Positions 54,091-62,708 of a DNA stretch of 63,270 nucleotides are shown here, one piece after another. The notes below the pieces were generated by a model. It was given only the letters and a program-made list of their open reading frames with translations, ran no database searches and was not told where the DNA came from. This stretch comes from Bacillota bacterium. GTDB lineage: Bacteria; Bacillota; Clostridia; Lachnospirales; Lachnospiraceae. Position 1 is the first letter of the stretch, and each line of letters opens with the position of its first letter. The stretch is from positions 1-63,270 of the forward strand of contig CABJAN010000020.1 of the NCBI GenBank assembly GCA_902363515.1. The letters run 5' to 3'. Made by a program: the position numbers and the translations under genes.

Positions 54091-54100
54091 GTCACGCCTC

Positions 54101-55069
54101 CTACATCAAACCGGTTCCTGTCACTTTTTTTGACAACTGGTTTGTCACTACTAAGAAAACAAAGTTAATCAATGTATTAAACAACCCTACTGCTGCACCG
54201 AAACTGAATTGAGTAGACTTAATACCAACAGTATACACATATGTAGAAATAACCTGGGAAGCCCCAAGATTAAGACTGTTCTGCATCAGAAACACTTTGT
54301 CAAAACCTACATTCAAAATATTACCCATATTGAGAATTAAAATAATCATAATCGTAGGAAGTATTGCCGGAAGGTCTACATGAATCATTGTCTGCCAGCG
54401 GTTTGCACCATCCATTTTACATGCGTCATATAACTGAGTATCTACGGAAGACAATGCTGCAATAAAAATAATACTGTTCCATCCCATAGTCTGCCATACA
54501 CCAGATAAAACATATACTGGCATAAACGCTTTTTCAGACCCCATTAAATTCACATTTTCCCCAACCAGATGGAGACTTTTTAAGAATCCATCAATCACAC
54601 CAGTTCCATCTGCCAGCATGATTCTCAGGATAGACACCATAACAACCACAGAAATAAAATATGGAATATAAACCGTTGTCTGTACGGTTCTTTTCCATTT
54701 TTTATTTTTCAATTGGTTAATTACCATTGCTAAAATGATGGGTATCGGAAATCCTACTACAATACTTGCAAATGCAATGACAAAGGTATTTTTTAAAGTC
54801 ACCCAAAACATAGGGCTGTCAAAATATTGCTTAAAATATTTGAGCCCTGCCCACGCTCCTCCTGTAATACCTTTTGTGAAATCATAATCACGAAAGGCAA
54901 GCTGGATTCCATACATAGGAACATAACAGAAAATCAAAATATAGAGCATAGCTGGAAGAAGCATAATCCAAAGCTGCCAGTTTTTCCTGAAATATCTTTT
55001 TACTTTCACTTGTCTGGTTTCTCCTTTCTTCAAATGTAAAGGCTGTTGCAGCATTTTTGTAAATTGCAA
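54101..55069 (-). CDS. carbohydrate ABC transporter permease (LplB type)
   Basis: 322 residues with six membrane segments. ILIFCYVPMYGIQLAFRDYDFTKGI (seen as YVPMYGIQLAFRDYD) is the LplB-type beginning, and the EAA loop is YDACKMDGANRWQTMIHVDLPAIL. A C-terminal segment VFLVVTNQLSKKVTGTGLM ends the protein. It lies 12 nt behind the binding-protein gene. Forms the membrane pore with the next permease. Confidence 0.95.
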   Translation of the reverse strand: MQFTKMLQQPLHLKKGETRQVKVKRYFRKNWQLWIMLLPAMLYILIFCYVPMYGIQLAFRDYDFTKGITGGAWAGLKYFKQYFDSPMFWVTLKNTFVIAFASIVVGFPIPIILAMVINQLKNKKWKRTVQTTVYIPYFISVVVMVSILRIMLADGTGVIDGFLKSLHLVGENVNLMGSEKAFMPVYVLSGVWQTMGWNSIIFIAALSSVDTQLYDACKMDGANRWQTMIHVDLPAILPTIMIILILNMGNILNVGFDKVFLMQNSLNLGASQVISTYVYTVGIKSTQFSFGAAVGLFNTLINFVFLVVTNQLSKKVTGTGLM

Positions 55070-55081
55070 CAGCCCTTTCTC

Positions 55082-56707
55082 TTATTCTCCTAAGTATTTA
55101 TCAAATGCGCCCTGACGGATTTCTAATACCTGCTCAAGTCCTGCATCTTTTACACTCTGTACATAAGAATCCCATTCAGCATCTATATCAGCTTCTCCAG
55201 TAATCCATAAGGACCACTTATTATCAATAATATTGTTGATGTTTGCCTGATTCATTGCCATAGTGTTCTGTTCTTCATCTGTATATTTCATGAAGAGCTG
55301 AGGATAATATATATTTTCATTGTTCTTGGCAAGTGCTTCCTCATAGACTGTTCTTTCGTTTAATGCATTTTCCATATCATAAGACATTTCAATATTTACA
55401 TTTTCACGGATATATAAAGGACCATTGTCAGCAAATGTACTTGTCCATTTCCAGGTTCCCGGATCCATATTTTCATCCTGTGGAGGAAGAACTTTATAAT
55501 TGTTCTCATCTACTTTTTCTACACATCCATCAGAAATACCACCAAACAGTACTTCTACAGATCTTGTTTTGTCATAAAATCCATCAATAAATTTCATCGC
55601 TGCTGCTTTGTCTGAGCATTTCGAACTCATACAAATTCTGTTTGCCTGCATGTTTAACTGGTCTTTATCATAATTCCAATAAGTTTCATAAGTGCCTGCT
55701 TCCACCCCGTCATCATAAACCAACGGTGCCAGTGCAATATACTGGTCAGATAATGACCCAAATTTATCTGTTTCTTCCCATCCAAAGCATGCACCAACAA
55801 GAGCTTCTCCTTTTTCATTTCCTCTGGATAAGGACTGGTATGCAGAATAATCATTTGTAATGGCGTTCTTATTGATTAATCCTTCAGAGTACCAACGGTT
55901 CATGGTTTTTATAAAAGCTTTATATCTCTCATCAATTGCATAGCACTTAACTGTCTTGTCTTCCACAAAATAACCATCGGTTGCAATATCTGTTAATTGA
56001 ATTCCCATGGAAGGAAGCAGTTTCAATAAGGAATATGCAGAGTTAAACCAGGCATTGTTTCCTCCATAAGCATTATAATCTAGCGGAACTTCGTCACTTG
56101 GATCTCCATTTCCATTTGCATCTTCTTTTTCAAATGCTTTTAATACTTCCTCAAATTCGGAAAAAGTAGTTGGTACCTGCAGGCCTAAATTGTCAAGCCA
56201 GGTTTTATTTATAAATAACACCGTATTCGTTTCCGGCCATACAGTCTGCATCTTTGGAATGCCATAAATTTTTCCATTTCCTGCGGTTGCCAGAACTTTT
56301 GTATCTGGAACCTCTGTAAACATTTCCTGAATATTGGGTGCATTTTCTTCAATCAATGGAGTTAAATCTTCAAACAGCCCTGTATACTTCGTATAATCAG
56401 AATCTGTTGTTGCATTAATTAAAATATCTGGAATATCAGCAGATGCAAATCTGGTAGACTTTACGGTTTCCCAATCCTGACGGATTTGTTCCCATTCAAT
56501 TTCTACACCGGCTTCTTCCTCTAATTCCTGCAGCCATTCCATTTCTTCTACATCCTGAGTAGCAGAGTGAGAAACAAATAACGCCTTGAGCTTCGTTTTC
56601 CCATCTGCTGTTTTTTCCGGTTCACTGTTTCCCCCTTTTCCGCATCCAGCCAGTGTGCTCATCATCATGATACCAACCAGTGCCATAGATACTACTTTTT
56701 TCTTCAT
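55082..56707 (-). CDS. sugar ABC transporter substrate-binding lipoprotein (LplA type)
   Basis: 541 residues, cluster-D binding protein. A lipoprotein signal MKKKVVSMALVGIMMMSTLAGCG has its lipobox Cys at about 22. The mature part starts with KLKALFVSHSATQ; DANGNGDPSDEVPLDYNAYGG is a calcium-loop-like insert of this family. Length fits the LplA/YtcQ group, which binds oligosaccharides. It lies 21 nt behind the GH127 gene, so the transporter and hydrolases are induced together. Confidence 0.95.
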   Translation of the reverse strand: MKKKVVSMALVGIMMMSTLAGCGKGGNSEPEKTADGKTKLKALFVSHSATQDVEEMEWLQELEEEAGVEIEWEQIRQDWETVKSTRFASADIPDILINATTDSDYTKYTGLFEDLTPLIEENAPNIQEMFTEVPDTKVLATAGNGKIYGIPKMQTVWPETNTVLFINKTWLDNLGLQVPTTFSEFEEVLKAFEKEDANGNGDPSDEVPLDYNAYGGNNAWFNSAYSLLKLLPSMGIQLTDIATDGYFVEDKTVKCYAIDERYKAFIKTMNRWYSEGLINKNAITNDYSAYQSLSRGNEKGEALVGACFGWEETDKFGSLSDQYIALAPLVYDDGVEAGTYETYWNYDKDQLNMQANRICMSSKCSDKAAAMKFIDGFYDKTRSVEVLFGGISDGCVEKVDENNYKVLPPQDENMDPGTWKWTSTFADNGPLYIRENVNIEMSYDMENALNERTVYEEALAKNNENIYYPQLFMKYTDEEQNTMAMNQANINNIIDNKWSLWITGEADIDAEWDSYVQSVKDAGLEQVLEIRQGAFDKYLGE

Positions 56708-56728
56708 ATCAGTTTCCTCACTTTCCTT

Positions 56729-58984
56729 TTATTTTTTATGTCTTTTTACATAAAGTTCATCAAAAATCCGGCACAATCCTTTTTTGCTCTGAAATTTTAT
56801 TACCGTTTTTCCATCTTCTCCAAAGCATCTTGAAGGAAGAACTATTTCCTGCAAAAAATATTCTTCCTGACCGCCATTTACCTGAACCTCCTGCTCAAAA
56901 CCACCTGTAGCAAAGATTGTAAACACACTGCCTTTATCTTTTCCTGAAAGTGTCATACAGACAGTTGCTCCCTCTATTTCCCCTTGAAGTTCATAGGAAA
57001 ACCAGCCTTCTTCTTTGCAATAACGAGATGGATGTCCATCCACCATTTCAGCATCTGTAAATTCTCCACAGATACGATGAGCCAGTTCATACTGATCGTT
57101 CCCAACAGGGAGAACATCCAATTGTTCCTTTTTCAGTCTGTATCTTCTCTCTTCTCTTTCTTTAAGAATTTCTAACTCCTTGGAATCCTCCGGATAGATA
57201 AACCAATATATTCCGTAACGTTCCCGGTATCTTAAATAATGCGGTGTAAATGTGAGAGTTCTTCCCTGATTCTCAATTGTAAATTCTATTTTCCCAGGTG
57301 TTTTGTTCAAAAACCTTTCTGGATATTGTCTAAACTCCTGGCAATCTTTTTCATCAAAAACAAGGTAATCTGGAATAATCATCTCTTTTTGAGGAACCAG
57401 GACATTTACCCCCGTATAAATTTGATCCATTTGTTCCATTCCCAAATCGGCACTTAAAACATATGGTCCATATTGAAATGCAAGAACATGAGAATTGTCC
57501 GGGAGGCTCTTAGCTGTAAGTTCCATAGAATACGCAATTTCTATAGAATTTCCTTTTTCCAGCCCTACATCCAGTGAAATCCAATTACTTTCTACTGTTG
57601 TTGAAATCCCATGCTCCTGAATCACCGGTGTCTTTATATTCCATTTTGGGATTAGAAGACAGATTTTATTTCCTTCTGCATCTGCTTCCTGTTCTGCTAC
57701 CAGAATTTTCACCCGATATAGGTTTTCTTTCTGTTCGCAAACAACTTCCAGCTTTAACCCTTTTTCTTTCCAAATAATTTCACTATCCTCATACCGGATT
57801 ATATACATAGTATTTTCATCTCTATATACTGCCCCTTCATGAAGCTTTGTGAAATTCTCCATACCACTTCCAGTACAACACCAGAAGCTATCATAGGGTG
57901 TGCTGTAAACTTTAAAGTACCCTGACGCCATAGGCTGGAAATAGGTAGTCATTCCAGTTTCTGGATTCTGAGAAGACAAAATCGCATTCAAGTATGTACT
58001 CTCATAAAAGTCCGCATATTTTCTTTCTTTCGTCAATTCAAACAATTCTTTAGAAAGTTTCAGCATATTATAAGTATTACAGGTTTCGCAATTACATGCT
58101 GTCCGCTCTGAGTCTAAGATATCCGGCTTTCCAAAATGCTCCCATTCACTATTTCCGCCTGTGATATAGGAATGATGCTCAGTCACCATATTCCAAAAAT
58201 TTTTTGCAACTTCCAGATAAAAAAATTCTCCCAGTAAAAGATATCTTTTTAAAGCACCTAATACTTTTGGAATTGTGGTATTTGCATGAAGTCCATTGAG
58301 AATATCTTCTCCTTCATATAGTTTCTGAAATAATGTCATTTCATCAAACTGATGTGCTGCTTTTATAAATCTATCATCCTCAGTAATAGCATATAAATCA
58401 TATAAGCAATCATTCATGCCGCCATATTCTACTGCCAGCACCTGTTTCTTTGTTTCTTCTGTCCAGGAAATGCAACGTCTGTAAATCCATCCGCCTAAAT
58501 CTGAAGCTACTTTTTTGGCTGTTTCATCTCCCGTATATCTATATACAGAAATCAATCCACTCAATATTTTATGCATGGTGTACCATGGAACCCAGGCAGG
58601 CCTCTTATTCTCCACTCTGTCAAAAATTTCTTCCTGACTGGCAAATAGAAATCCGTCTTCTCTCTGACATTTTTCTAAAGCTGTTATTATATATGTAAGA
58701 CGCTCCAGCAGTTCCTGATTTCCTGTATATCCATATGCCTGAGCGACTGCTGTCATATAATGTCCCAGTGTATGTCCCTGGATTTCTGTTTCTTCCCATC
58801 CATGGTATCGCTCTTTTTCTGGAACAAGACCCGATGTCTCAAGAAATCCTACCATAAGTTTATCTGGGTCCAAAGAATATAAATATGAAAGCTCTAAATC
58901 AAATGCATGACTTTTATATTGATCCTTTATTTTTACTGTTCCGTAAGGAAAATCTCTCACCTGTTTTTGTATTTTACAATTCAC
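56729..58984 (-). CDS. GH127 beta-L-arabinofuranosidase
   Basis: 751 residues with GTG start at 58984 (AGGAGG 8 nt upstream; a longer frame to 59050 would contain the promoter). Hydrolyses beta-L-arabinofuranosides by a cysteine nucleophile in a zinc site. Zinc/catalytic residues match the family: Glu-x-Cys in CNCETCNTYN (about 300) and the Cys pair in SFWCCTGSGMENF (about 369-370). The probable acid/base Glu lies in TGGNSEWEHFG. An (alpha/alpha)6 barrel with C-terminal beta domains. No signal peptide, so substrate enters through the importer. First gene of the operon. Confidence 0.93.
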   Translation of the reverse strand: MNCKIQKQVRDFPYGTVKIKDQYKSHAFDLELSYLYSLDPDKLMVGFLETSGLVPEKERYHGWEETEIQGHTLGHYMTAVAQAYGYTGNQELLERLTYIITALEKCQREDGFLFASQEEIFDRVENKRPAWVPWYTMHKILSGLISVYRYTGDETAKKVASDLGGWIYRRCISWTEETKKQVLAVEYGGMNDCLYDLYAITEDDRFIKAAHQFDEMTLFQKLYEGEDILNGLHANTTIPKVLGALKRYLLLGEFFYLEVAKNFWNMVTEHHSYITGGNSEWEHFGKPDILDSERTACNCETCNTYNMLKLSKELFELTKERKYADFYESTYLNAILSSQNPETGMTTYFQPMASGYFKVYSTPYDSFWCCTGSGMENFTKLHEGAVYRDENTMYIIRYEDSEIIWKEKGLKLEVVCEQKENLYRVKILVAEQEADAEGNKICLLIPKWNIKTPVIQEHGISTTVESNWISLDVGLEKGNSIEIAYSMELTAKSLPDNSHVLAFQYGPYVLSADLGMEQMDQIYTGVNVLVPQKEMIIPDYLVFDEKDCQEFRQYPERFLNKTPGKIEFTIENQGRTLTFTPHYLRYRERYGIYWFIYPEDSKELEILKEREERRYRLKKEQLDVLPVGNDQYELAHRICGEFTDAEMVDGHPSRYCKEEGWFSYELQGEIEGATVCMTLSGKDKGSVFTIFATGGFEQEVQVNGGQEEYFLQEIVLPSRCFGEDGKTVIKFQSKKGLCRIFDELYVKRHKK

Positions 58985-59015
58985 CCACACCGCCTCCTCT
59001 CTTAAGTGCAGGCTC

Positions 59016-59044
59016 ATTATATCTTGTGATCTTGCTTCGGTAAA
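59016..59044 (-). promoter_or_regulatory. promoter of the GH127-importer-GH51 operon
   Basis: Reading left: TTTACC (59039-59044), 17-bp spacer, perfect TATAAT (59016-59021). The weak -35 is typical of a promoter needing an activator, and the AraC gene is divergent. The leader to the GTG start is about 25 nt. Confidence 0.65.
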
Positions 59045-59062
59045 TATCACAATCTCTCAATC

Positions 59063-59078
59063 AGTGTCATTTTGTCAT
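59063..59078. promoter_or_regulatory. operator-like repeat 1 (AGTGTCATTTTGTCAT)
   Basis: First of three related 16-17 nt sites in the intergenic region. It lies 19 bp upstream of the -35 of the GH127 operon, a usual place for an AraC-type activator. See 59213-59228 and 59267-59283. Confidence 0.6.
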
Positions 59079-59086
59079 ATCTTACT

Positions 59087-59120
59087 TTTTGATACCATAT
59101 ATGTATATCCTTTTGATACC
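59087..59120. repeat. direct repeat TTTTGATACC x2, 24-bp period
   Basis: TTTTGATACC occurs at 59087-59096 and 59111-59120. The period of about two helical turns would place both on one face of the DNA, as for an AraC dimer. The sites lie upstream of operator repeat 1 relative to the GH127 promoter. Confidence 0.55.
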
Positions 59121-59212
59121 TTTTCTTACTTTTTCACATATCACCGCTTTATTTGCATAATCAGCCTGTTTTTTTATGATAATTAAAAGATCTTCTATAT
59201 TTTTCTATATTT

Positions 59213-59228
59213 AGTGTTATTTTGTCAT
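59213..59228. promoter_or_regulatory. operator-like repeat 2 (AGTGTTATTTTGTCAT)
   Basis: Differs from repeat 1 in a single base and lies 150 bp from it. Position fits upstream looping between the two promoters. No gene lies in this stretch. Confidence 0.55.
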
Positions 59229-59266
59229 TTGTGTATTTTTCATATTTTTTCCTTTTTTTCAGATTT

Positions 59267-59283
59267 AGTGTCACTATGACACT
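59267..59283. promoter_or_regulatory. operator-like repeat 3, perfect palindrome AGTGTCACTATGACACT
   Basis: Two 7-bp half-sites AGTGTCA with a 3-bp spacer. Its last base is the first base of the -35 box of the AraC gene promoter, so a bound regulator would block or activate that promoter. Confidence 0.6.
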
Positions 59284-59311
59284 TGTTATTTTTCATGGCT
59301 AATATTATAAT
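59283..59311 (+). promoter_or_regulatory. promoter of the AraC-type regulator gene
   Basis: TTGTTA (59283-59288), 17-bp spacer, perfect TATAAT (59306-59311). The -35 overlaps the edge of the palindrome at 59267-59283, pointing to autoregulation. The remainder of 58985-59343 holds no gene I can see. Confidence 0.75.
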
Positions 59312-59343
59312 ACTTTTATTATGGAAACAAAGGAGCGCTAACT

Positions 59344-60213
59344 ATGTATGTTTTTGAATTGCCTTCAGATACTATATACGAATACATGCTAACAGGTAAA
59401 TTTCAGGCTCCCTCTCAAGACTGGATTCATCAAGAGAGCCCTCTAAGTGATTACGAACTGATTGTTATGACAGAAGGTACCCTCTATATAGCTTATGAAA
59501 AAGAATCTTTTGTTGTGGAAACCGGTGATTTTCTCTTGCTTCCACCCGGTGGTGTTCGAAAGGGAACAAAATCATCTGATTGTGCTTTTTACTGGCTTCA
59601 TTTTATCACCGGTCAAACTACTTCTGCGAAAGAAATTCCTGATGCGCTGTTACCGGCTTATATAGCTGCATCCAGTCAGAAAATTCCTATTCCAAGACAT
59701 GGAACTATACCCAATCAGGAAAAACTTGTGATTTTGATGAAACAGCTTCAAGACGAGGTAAAGAATAATTATCCTGCGTGTGGTTTGAATACTATGACAA
59801 CTACTATCCTTATGGAACTGTACGGACAATACTATATACGTACCCAAAGAGCCAGCAGTATTAAAGATGTGCAAAAACAACTTTATTACGATATTGTGGA
59901 TTATGTAAAACTGAATATATCAAAGAATTTGAAGGTTGCAGAAATTGCCACACACTTTGGGTATAATCAAAAATATCTTTCCCATTTGTTTGCGACCATT
60001 ACTGGGACGCCTTTGAAACAGTTTATTTTATCCACAAAAATTGACGCTGCAAATTTTATGCTTACAGATACCAATAAATCCATTTCTAAAATTTCCCAGG
60101 AATTAGGTTTTTTAGACAATCACAATTTTACCAGAACTTATAAATCAGTAACTGGTCTGTCACCTTCTGAATACAGGAATAGCTTTGCTAAGAGAATGTT
60201 GTTTGATAAGTAA
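59344..60213 (+). CDS. AraC-family transcriptional regulator with cupin domain
   Basis: 289 residues. N-terminal cupin/AraC_binding fold (about 20-110: SDYELIVMTEGTLYIAYEKESFVVETGDFLLLPPGG is its core, e.g. GDFLLLPPGG). C-terminal double helix-turn-helix: LKVAEIATHFGYNQKYLSHLFATITG with the first recognition helix and ISKISQELGFLDNHNFTRTYKSVTGLSPSEYR for the second (quoted as SQELGFLDNHNFTRTYK). AAAGGAG lies 9 nt before the ATG. It is divergent from the arabinoside operon and presumably activates it with an imported sugar as the signal. Confidence 0.94.
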   Translation: MYVFELPSDTIYEYMLTGKFQAPSQDWIHQESPLSDYELIVMTEGTLYIAYEKESFVVETGDFLLLPPGGVRKGTKSSDCAFYWLHFITGQTTSAKEIPDALLPAYIAASSQKIPIPRHGTIPNQEKLVILMKQLQDEVKNNYPACGLNTMTTTILMELYGQYYIRTQRASSIKDVQKQLYYDIVDYVKLNISKNLKVAEIATHFGYNQKYLSHLFATITGTPLKQFILSTKIDAANFMLTDTNKSISKISQELGFLDNHNFTRTYKSVTGLSPSEYRNSFAKRMLFDK

Positions 60214-60230
60214 TTTCTCCATATCAACCT

Positions 60231-60272
60231 ATTTTTTGCTTATATTTTTCATGGAAAATATAAGCAAAAAAT
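60231..60272. terminator. 18-bp A/T-rich hairpin behind the AraC gene
   Basis: Perfect 18-bp inverted repeat (60231-60248 with 60255-60272) with a 6-nt loop TCATGG. It starts 17 nt behind the AraC stop; the stem itself supplies a T-rich arm. Probably terminates the AraC transcript. Confidence 0.7.
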
Positions 60273-60279
60273 CACAAAA

Positions 60280-60327
60280 AAGGGGATGTGAAAAAACTCG
60301 ATTGAGTTTTTTCGCATCCCTCTTTTT
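60280..60327. terminator. bidirectional terminator near the IS1182 end
   Basis: 17-bp stem (60283-60299 with 60304-60320) with one T/G pair, loop GATT, followed on the plus strand by TCTTTTT and on the minus strand by a T-run (plus-strand A run 60275-60281). Confidence 0.8.
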
Positions 60328-60408
60328 GCTTTTGTTGTGTATAAATTGCTAGAATCCTACGCTGAAAAGGTGCACTTCCCCTACCCCATAGAGATTCTCT
60401 TTTTGAAT

Positions 60409-61983
60409 CTATGCGGCAGTTCTATTTCTCATCTTTTTGTTCTGATATTTATATAGATTATGTCCTATTGCCACAAGTAAAACTTCTAGTTTAACCGAAT
60501 TAATACCTCTTCGGACAATTCTCTTGTACCAACGGTCGTTTTTCATGATTCCGAAAGTGCCTTCTGCTTGTATCGAACGGTTCATTCGTAACAGCGCACC
60601 ATGAATACTTTCTAAGTTTTCGATTACTTCCTGATGCATTGCAGTGAGTTCCTGATTGATCCGAATAGTTCGATTTTTATCTGTTTTCTTACATTTCTCT
60701 GCATATGGACATCCACTGCAATCTTCACATTCATACAGTTCTTCCTTGCGTCCGTATTGATTTCCCCTCACACTTCTTCTGTATAAAAGATGAAATGCTT
60801 TATCGTTAGGACATCTCATGACACCTTGTTCATCAATTCTAAAATTAACTGCACGAAATGGATCTTCATGATACTTTCGATCCTTGGTTTCCTTTTTAAA
60901 CATTGGAAACTTCATATACTTTTCAATTCCGTTTTGTTCGCAAAAAATATAGTTGTTATATGATCCATATCCAGCATCTGCCACGGGATACTTGGGATAG
61001 AAGCCATAAGTTTGTTTGAAGTGCTCCATCAAAGGAATAAAACAGTCCATATCTGAACGATAATGGTTCACATCAACAACTGCGATATATTCATCTGCTA
61101 CACCAATCTGTACATTGTATGCCGGCAGAAGCTGATCATTGCCCATGTAATCCGTTTTGATGCGCATAAAGGTAGCTGATTTATCTGTTTTAGAATAGCT
61201 GTTACGATCAGGACCACAAATGTCAATTCTTTCTATGTATTCCTGAAGTTTCTGACAGAAACCAGTCAAATGTTCATAATGACGCTGCTCTTTGGATTTT
61301 CTCTTCCCGCTTCCGTAAACAAATGTACTTATATCTAGATCCCATAAAAGCACTAGCTGATCAATGATTTCATTCAGATAATCTGGTACATACTCAGAAT
61401 TAGTTGAAATCTGTACTCCACTCCATGCGATTTCTGTGTTGATTTCCTCAATTTCCGTAGTGATTTTTTCATAAAGCTTGTAACGGAACTTTTCGGTAGC
61501 TTTCTTCCAAACCCAGGTATATTTGTTGGCGTTTGCTTCAAACTTGGAACCATCGATATAGATGTGTTGCAAATCCACATGCTCCTCGTTGAAGATAGCT
61601 TGATTGATGTCGTTAAAAATGTTTTCAATCTTATCCTGAAGTACTTCGTTGATGAAATATCCAAAGGTTCGGTATGATGGAGTCTGGTGATCCATGAGAT
61701 ACATGAATCTGATATTGATTTTGCAGTTGTCTTCCAGTTCTCTCAGGGAGCAGTAGCCGCTGGTCATAAATCCAAAAAGTACTGTTTTTAACATGTTGAC
61801 CGGATTATATCTGAGTCGTCCAGTTGTATACTCCGGAATATCTGTCAGATACTTATTTAAATCGATTCCTCCCATCAATCTGTCAAATGTTAAAACAGGA
61901 TCCAGCAGATCCAAACAATCTGAAAGAAACAGTGGTAAATATCCTTGTTTTGGATTATTATAATTTATAGTTGAAATTTTCAT
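60409..61983 (-). CDS. IS1182-family transposase, full length
   Basis: 524 residues. DDE transposase of the IS1182 type: DUF772-like N-terminus with LKTVLFGFMTSGYCSLRELEDNCKINIRFMYLMDHQTPSYRTF (as in RELEDNCKINIRFMYL), HIYIDGSKFEANANKYTW with the first Asp, PVADAGYGSYNNYIF with the second, and RMNRSIQAEGTFGIMKND with the Glu. A zinc-like CEDCSGCPYAEKC lies before the Glu. The reading frame is intact, but the ATG has no visible SD because an IS200-type element begins about 20 nt upstream. Terminal repeats could not be assigned. Confidence 0.92.
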   Translation of the reverse strand: MKISTINYNNPKQGYLPLFLSDCLDLLDPVLTFDRLMGGIDLNKYLTDIPEYTTGRLRYNPVNMLKTVLFGFMTSGYCSLRELEDNCKINIRFMYLMDHQTPSYRTFGYFINEVLQDKIENIFNDINQAIFNEEHVDLQHIYIDGSKFEANANKYTWVWKKATEKFRYKLYEKITTEIEEINTEIAWSGVQISTNSEYVPDYLNEIIDQLVLLWDLDISTFVYGSGKRKSKEQRHYEHLTGFCQKLQEYIERIDICGPDRNSYSKTDKSATFMRIKTDYMGNDQLLPAYNVQIGVADEYIAVVDVNHYRSDMDCFIPLMEHFKQTYGFYPKYPVADAGYGSYNNYIFCEQNGIEKYMKFPMFKKETKDRKYHEDPFRAVNFRIDEQGVMRCPNDKAFHLLYRRSVRGNQYGRKEELYECEDCSGCPYAEKCKKTDKNRTIRINQELTAMHQEVIENLESIHGALLRMNRSIQAEGTFGIMKNDRWYKRIVRRGINSVKLEVLLVAIGHNLYKYQNKKMRNRTAA

Positions 61984-62029
61984 CGCAAGTTAATTTTAAT
62001 CATAACCACCCGTCCAACGGGTGGTTTGC

Positions 62030-62190
62030 TCTAGGGCTATAAGCCCTTGTTACTAGGCCAGCGTCTCAAGGCGCTGACTTTCTCTTTCAGCTATGGGAAT
62101 TCTGTTTTCACAGCCTTCCCACAGCTCCGTTCAAGCCATATTGCTCTTGACTCGTCGCTACCCCTTAAGGGGTATTGTTACTACTTGACA
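62030..62190 (-). other. hairpin-rich non-coding part downstream of tnpA
   Basis: Between the tnpA stop and the right-end palindrome no ORF is open on the minus strand except a 29-codon tail that ends in TEFP-stop. Small stems are visible (GGGCTATAAGCCC, CCAGCG/CGCTGA, ACCCCTTAAGGGGT). In IS605-type elements this place holds the tnpB 3' end with the guide RNA, so it can be a remnant of that part. Not proven. Confidence 0.4.
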
Positions 62191-62646
62191 TTAACCCTTA
62201 AAAGGGTCTTCATATTCTTTTACACTTAATTTATCCATTGCAATATCATGCTTTTCCTGTTCCTGGATATATTTTTTTATTGTTGCCTCATTTAATCCGA
62301 CTGTACTAACATAATATCCTTCTGCCCAGAAATGCCGATTTCCAAATTTATACTTTAAATTTGCGTGTTTATCGAATATCATAAGTGCACTTTTACCCTT
62401 TAGATATCCCATAAATGAAGATACACTTATCTTCGGTGGAATACTGACTAACATATGGATATGGTCTGGCATCAGATGTCCTTCAATTATTTCAACACCT
62501 TTATAACTACACAATTGTTTTATAATATCTCTGATGTCTGCCTTGTATTGATTATAAAGTACTTTTCGTCTATACTTTGGTGTGAAGACGATATGATATT
62601 TGCACATCCATTTTGTGTGTGCAAGTGAATATTCTTTCTTCGCCAT
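62191..62646 (-). CDS. tnpA: IS200/IS605-family transposase TnpA (Y1 HUH)
   Basis: 151 residues. Single-strand transposase with the HUH motif HLMPDHIHMLVSIPP (His-x-His) and the catalytic Tyr within STVGLNEATIKKYIQEQ (Tyr about 128). WMCKYHIVFTPKYRRKVLY is the typical start, and GKSALMIFDKHANLKYKFGNRHFWAEGYYVST is the central block. Full length. The ATG is preceded by AAAGGAAAGG locked in a hairpin (62647-62708). No tnpB is present. Confidence 0.95.
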   Translation of the reverse strand: MAKKEYSLAHTKWMCKYHIVFTPKYRRKVLYNQYKADIRDIIKQLCSYKGVEIIEGHLMPDHIHMLVSIPPKISVSSFMGYLKGKSALMIFDKHANLKYKFGNRHFWAEGYYVSTVGLNEATIKKYIQEQEKHDIAMDKLSVKEYEDPFKG

Positions 62647-62708
62647 AAATTACCTTTCCTTTCTACAATATAGCCTGAACAACTTTATTGTACACGGAAA
62701 GGTAATTT
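62647..62708 (-). promoter_or_regulatory. 5' leader hairpin hiding the tnpA Shine-Dalgarno
   Basis: A 13-bp perfect stem (62647-62659 with 62696-62708) continues after a short break into a 7-bp stem (62664-62670 with 62686-62692). The arm nearest the ATG contains the AAAGG ribosome binding site. IS200 of enterobacteria is known to limit its transposase in this way. Confidence 0.8.

Noticed and set aside
60350..60412. Terminal inverted repeats of the IS1182 element
   Set aside because: GTGCACTTCCCC-type sequence near 60370 looks like an IS end, but no matching sequence was found on the other side (61984-62010 or 62750-62900), so ends are not assigned.
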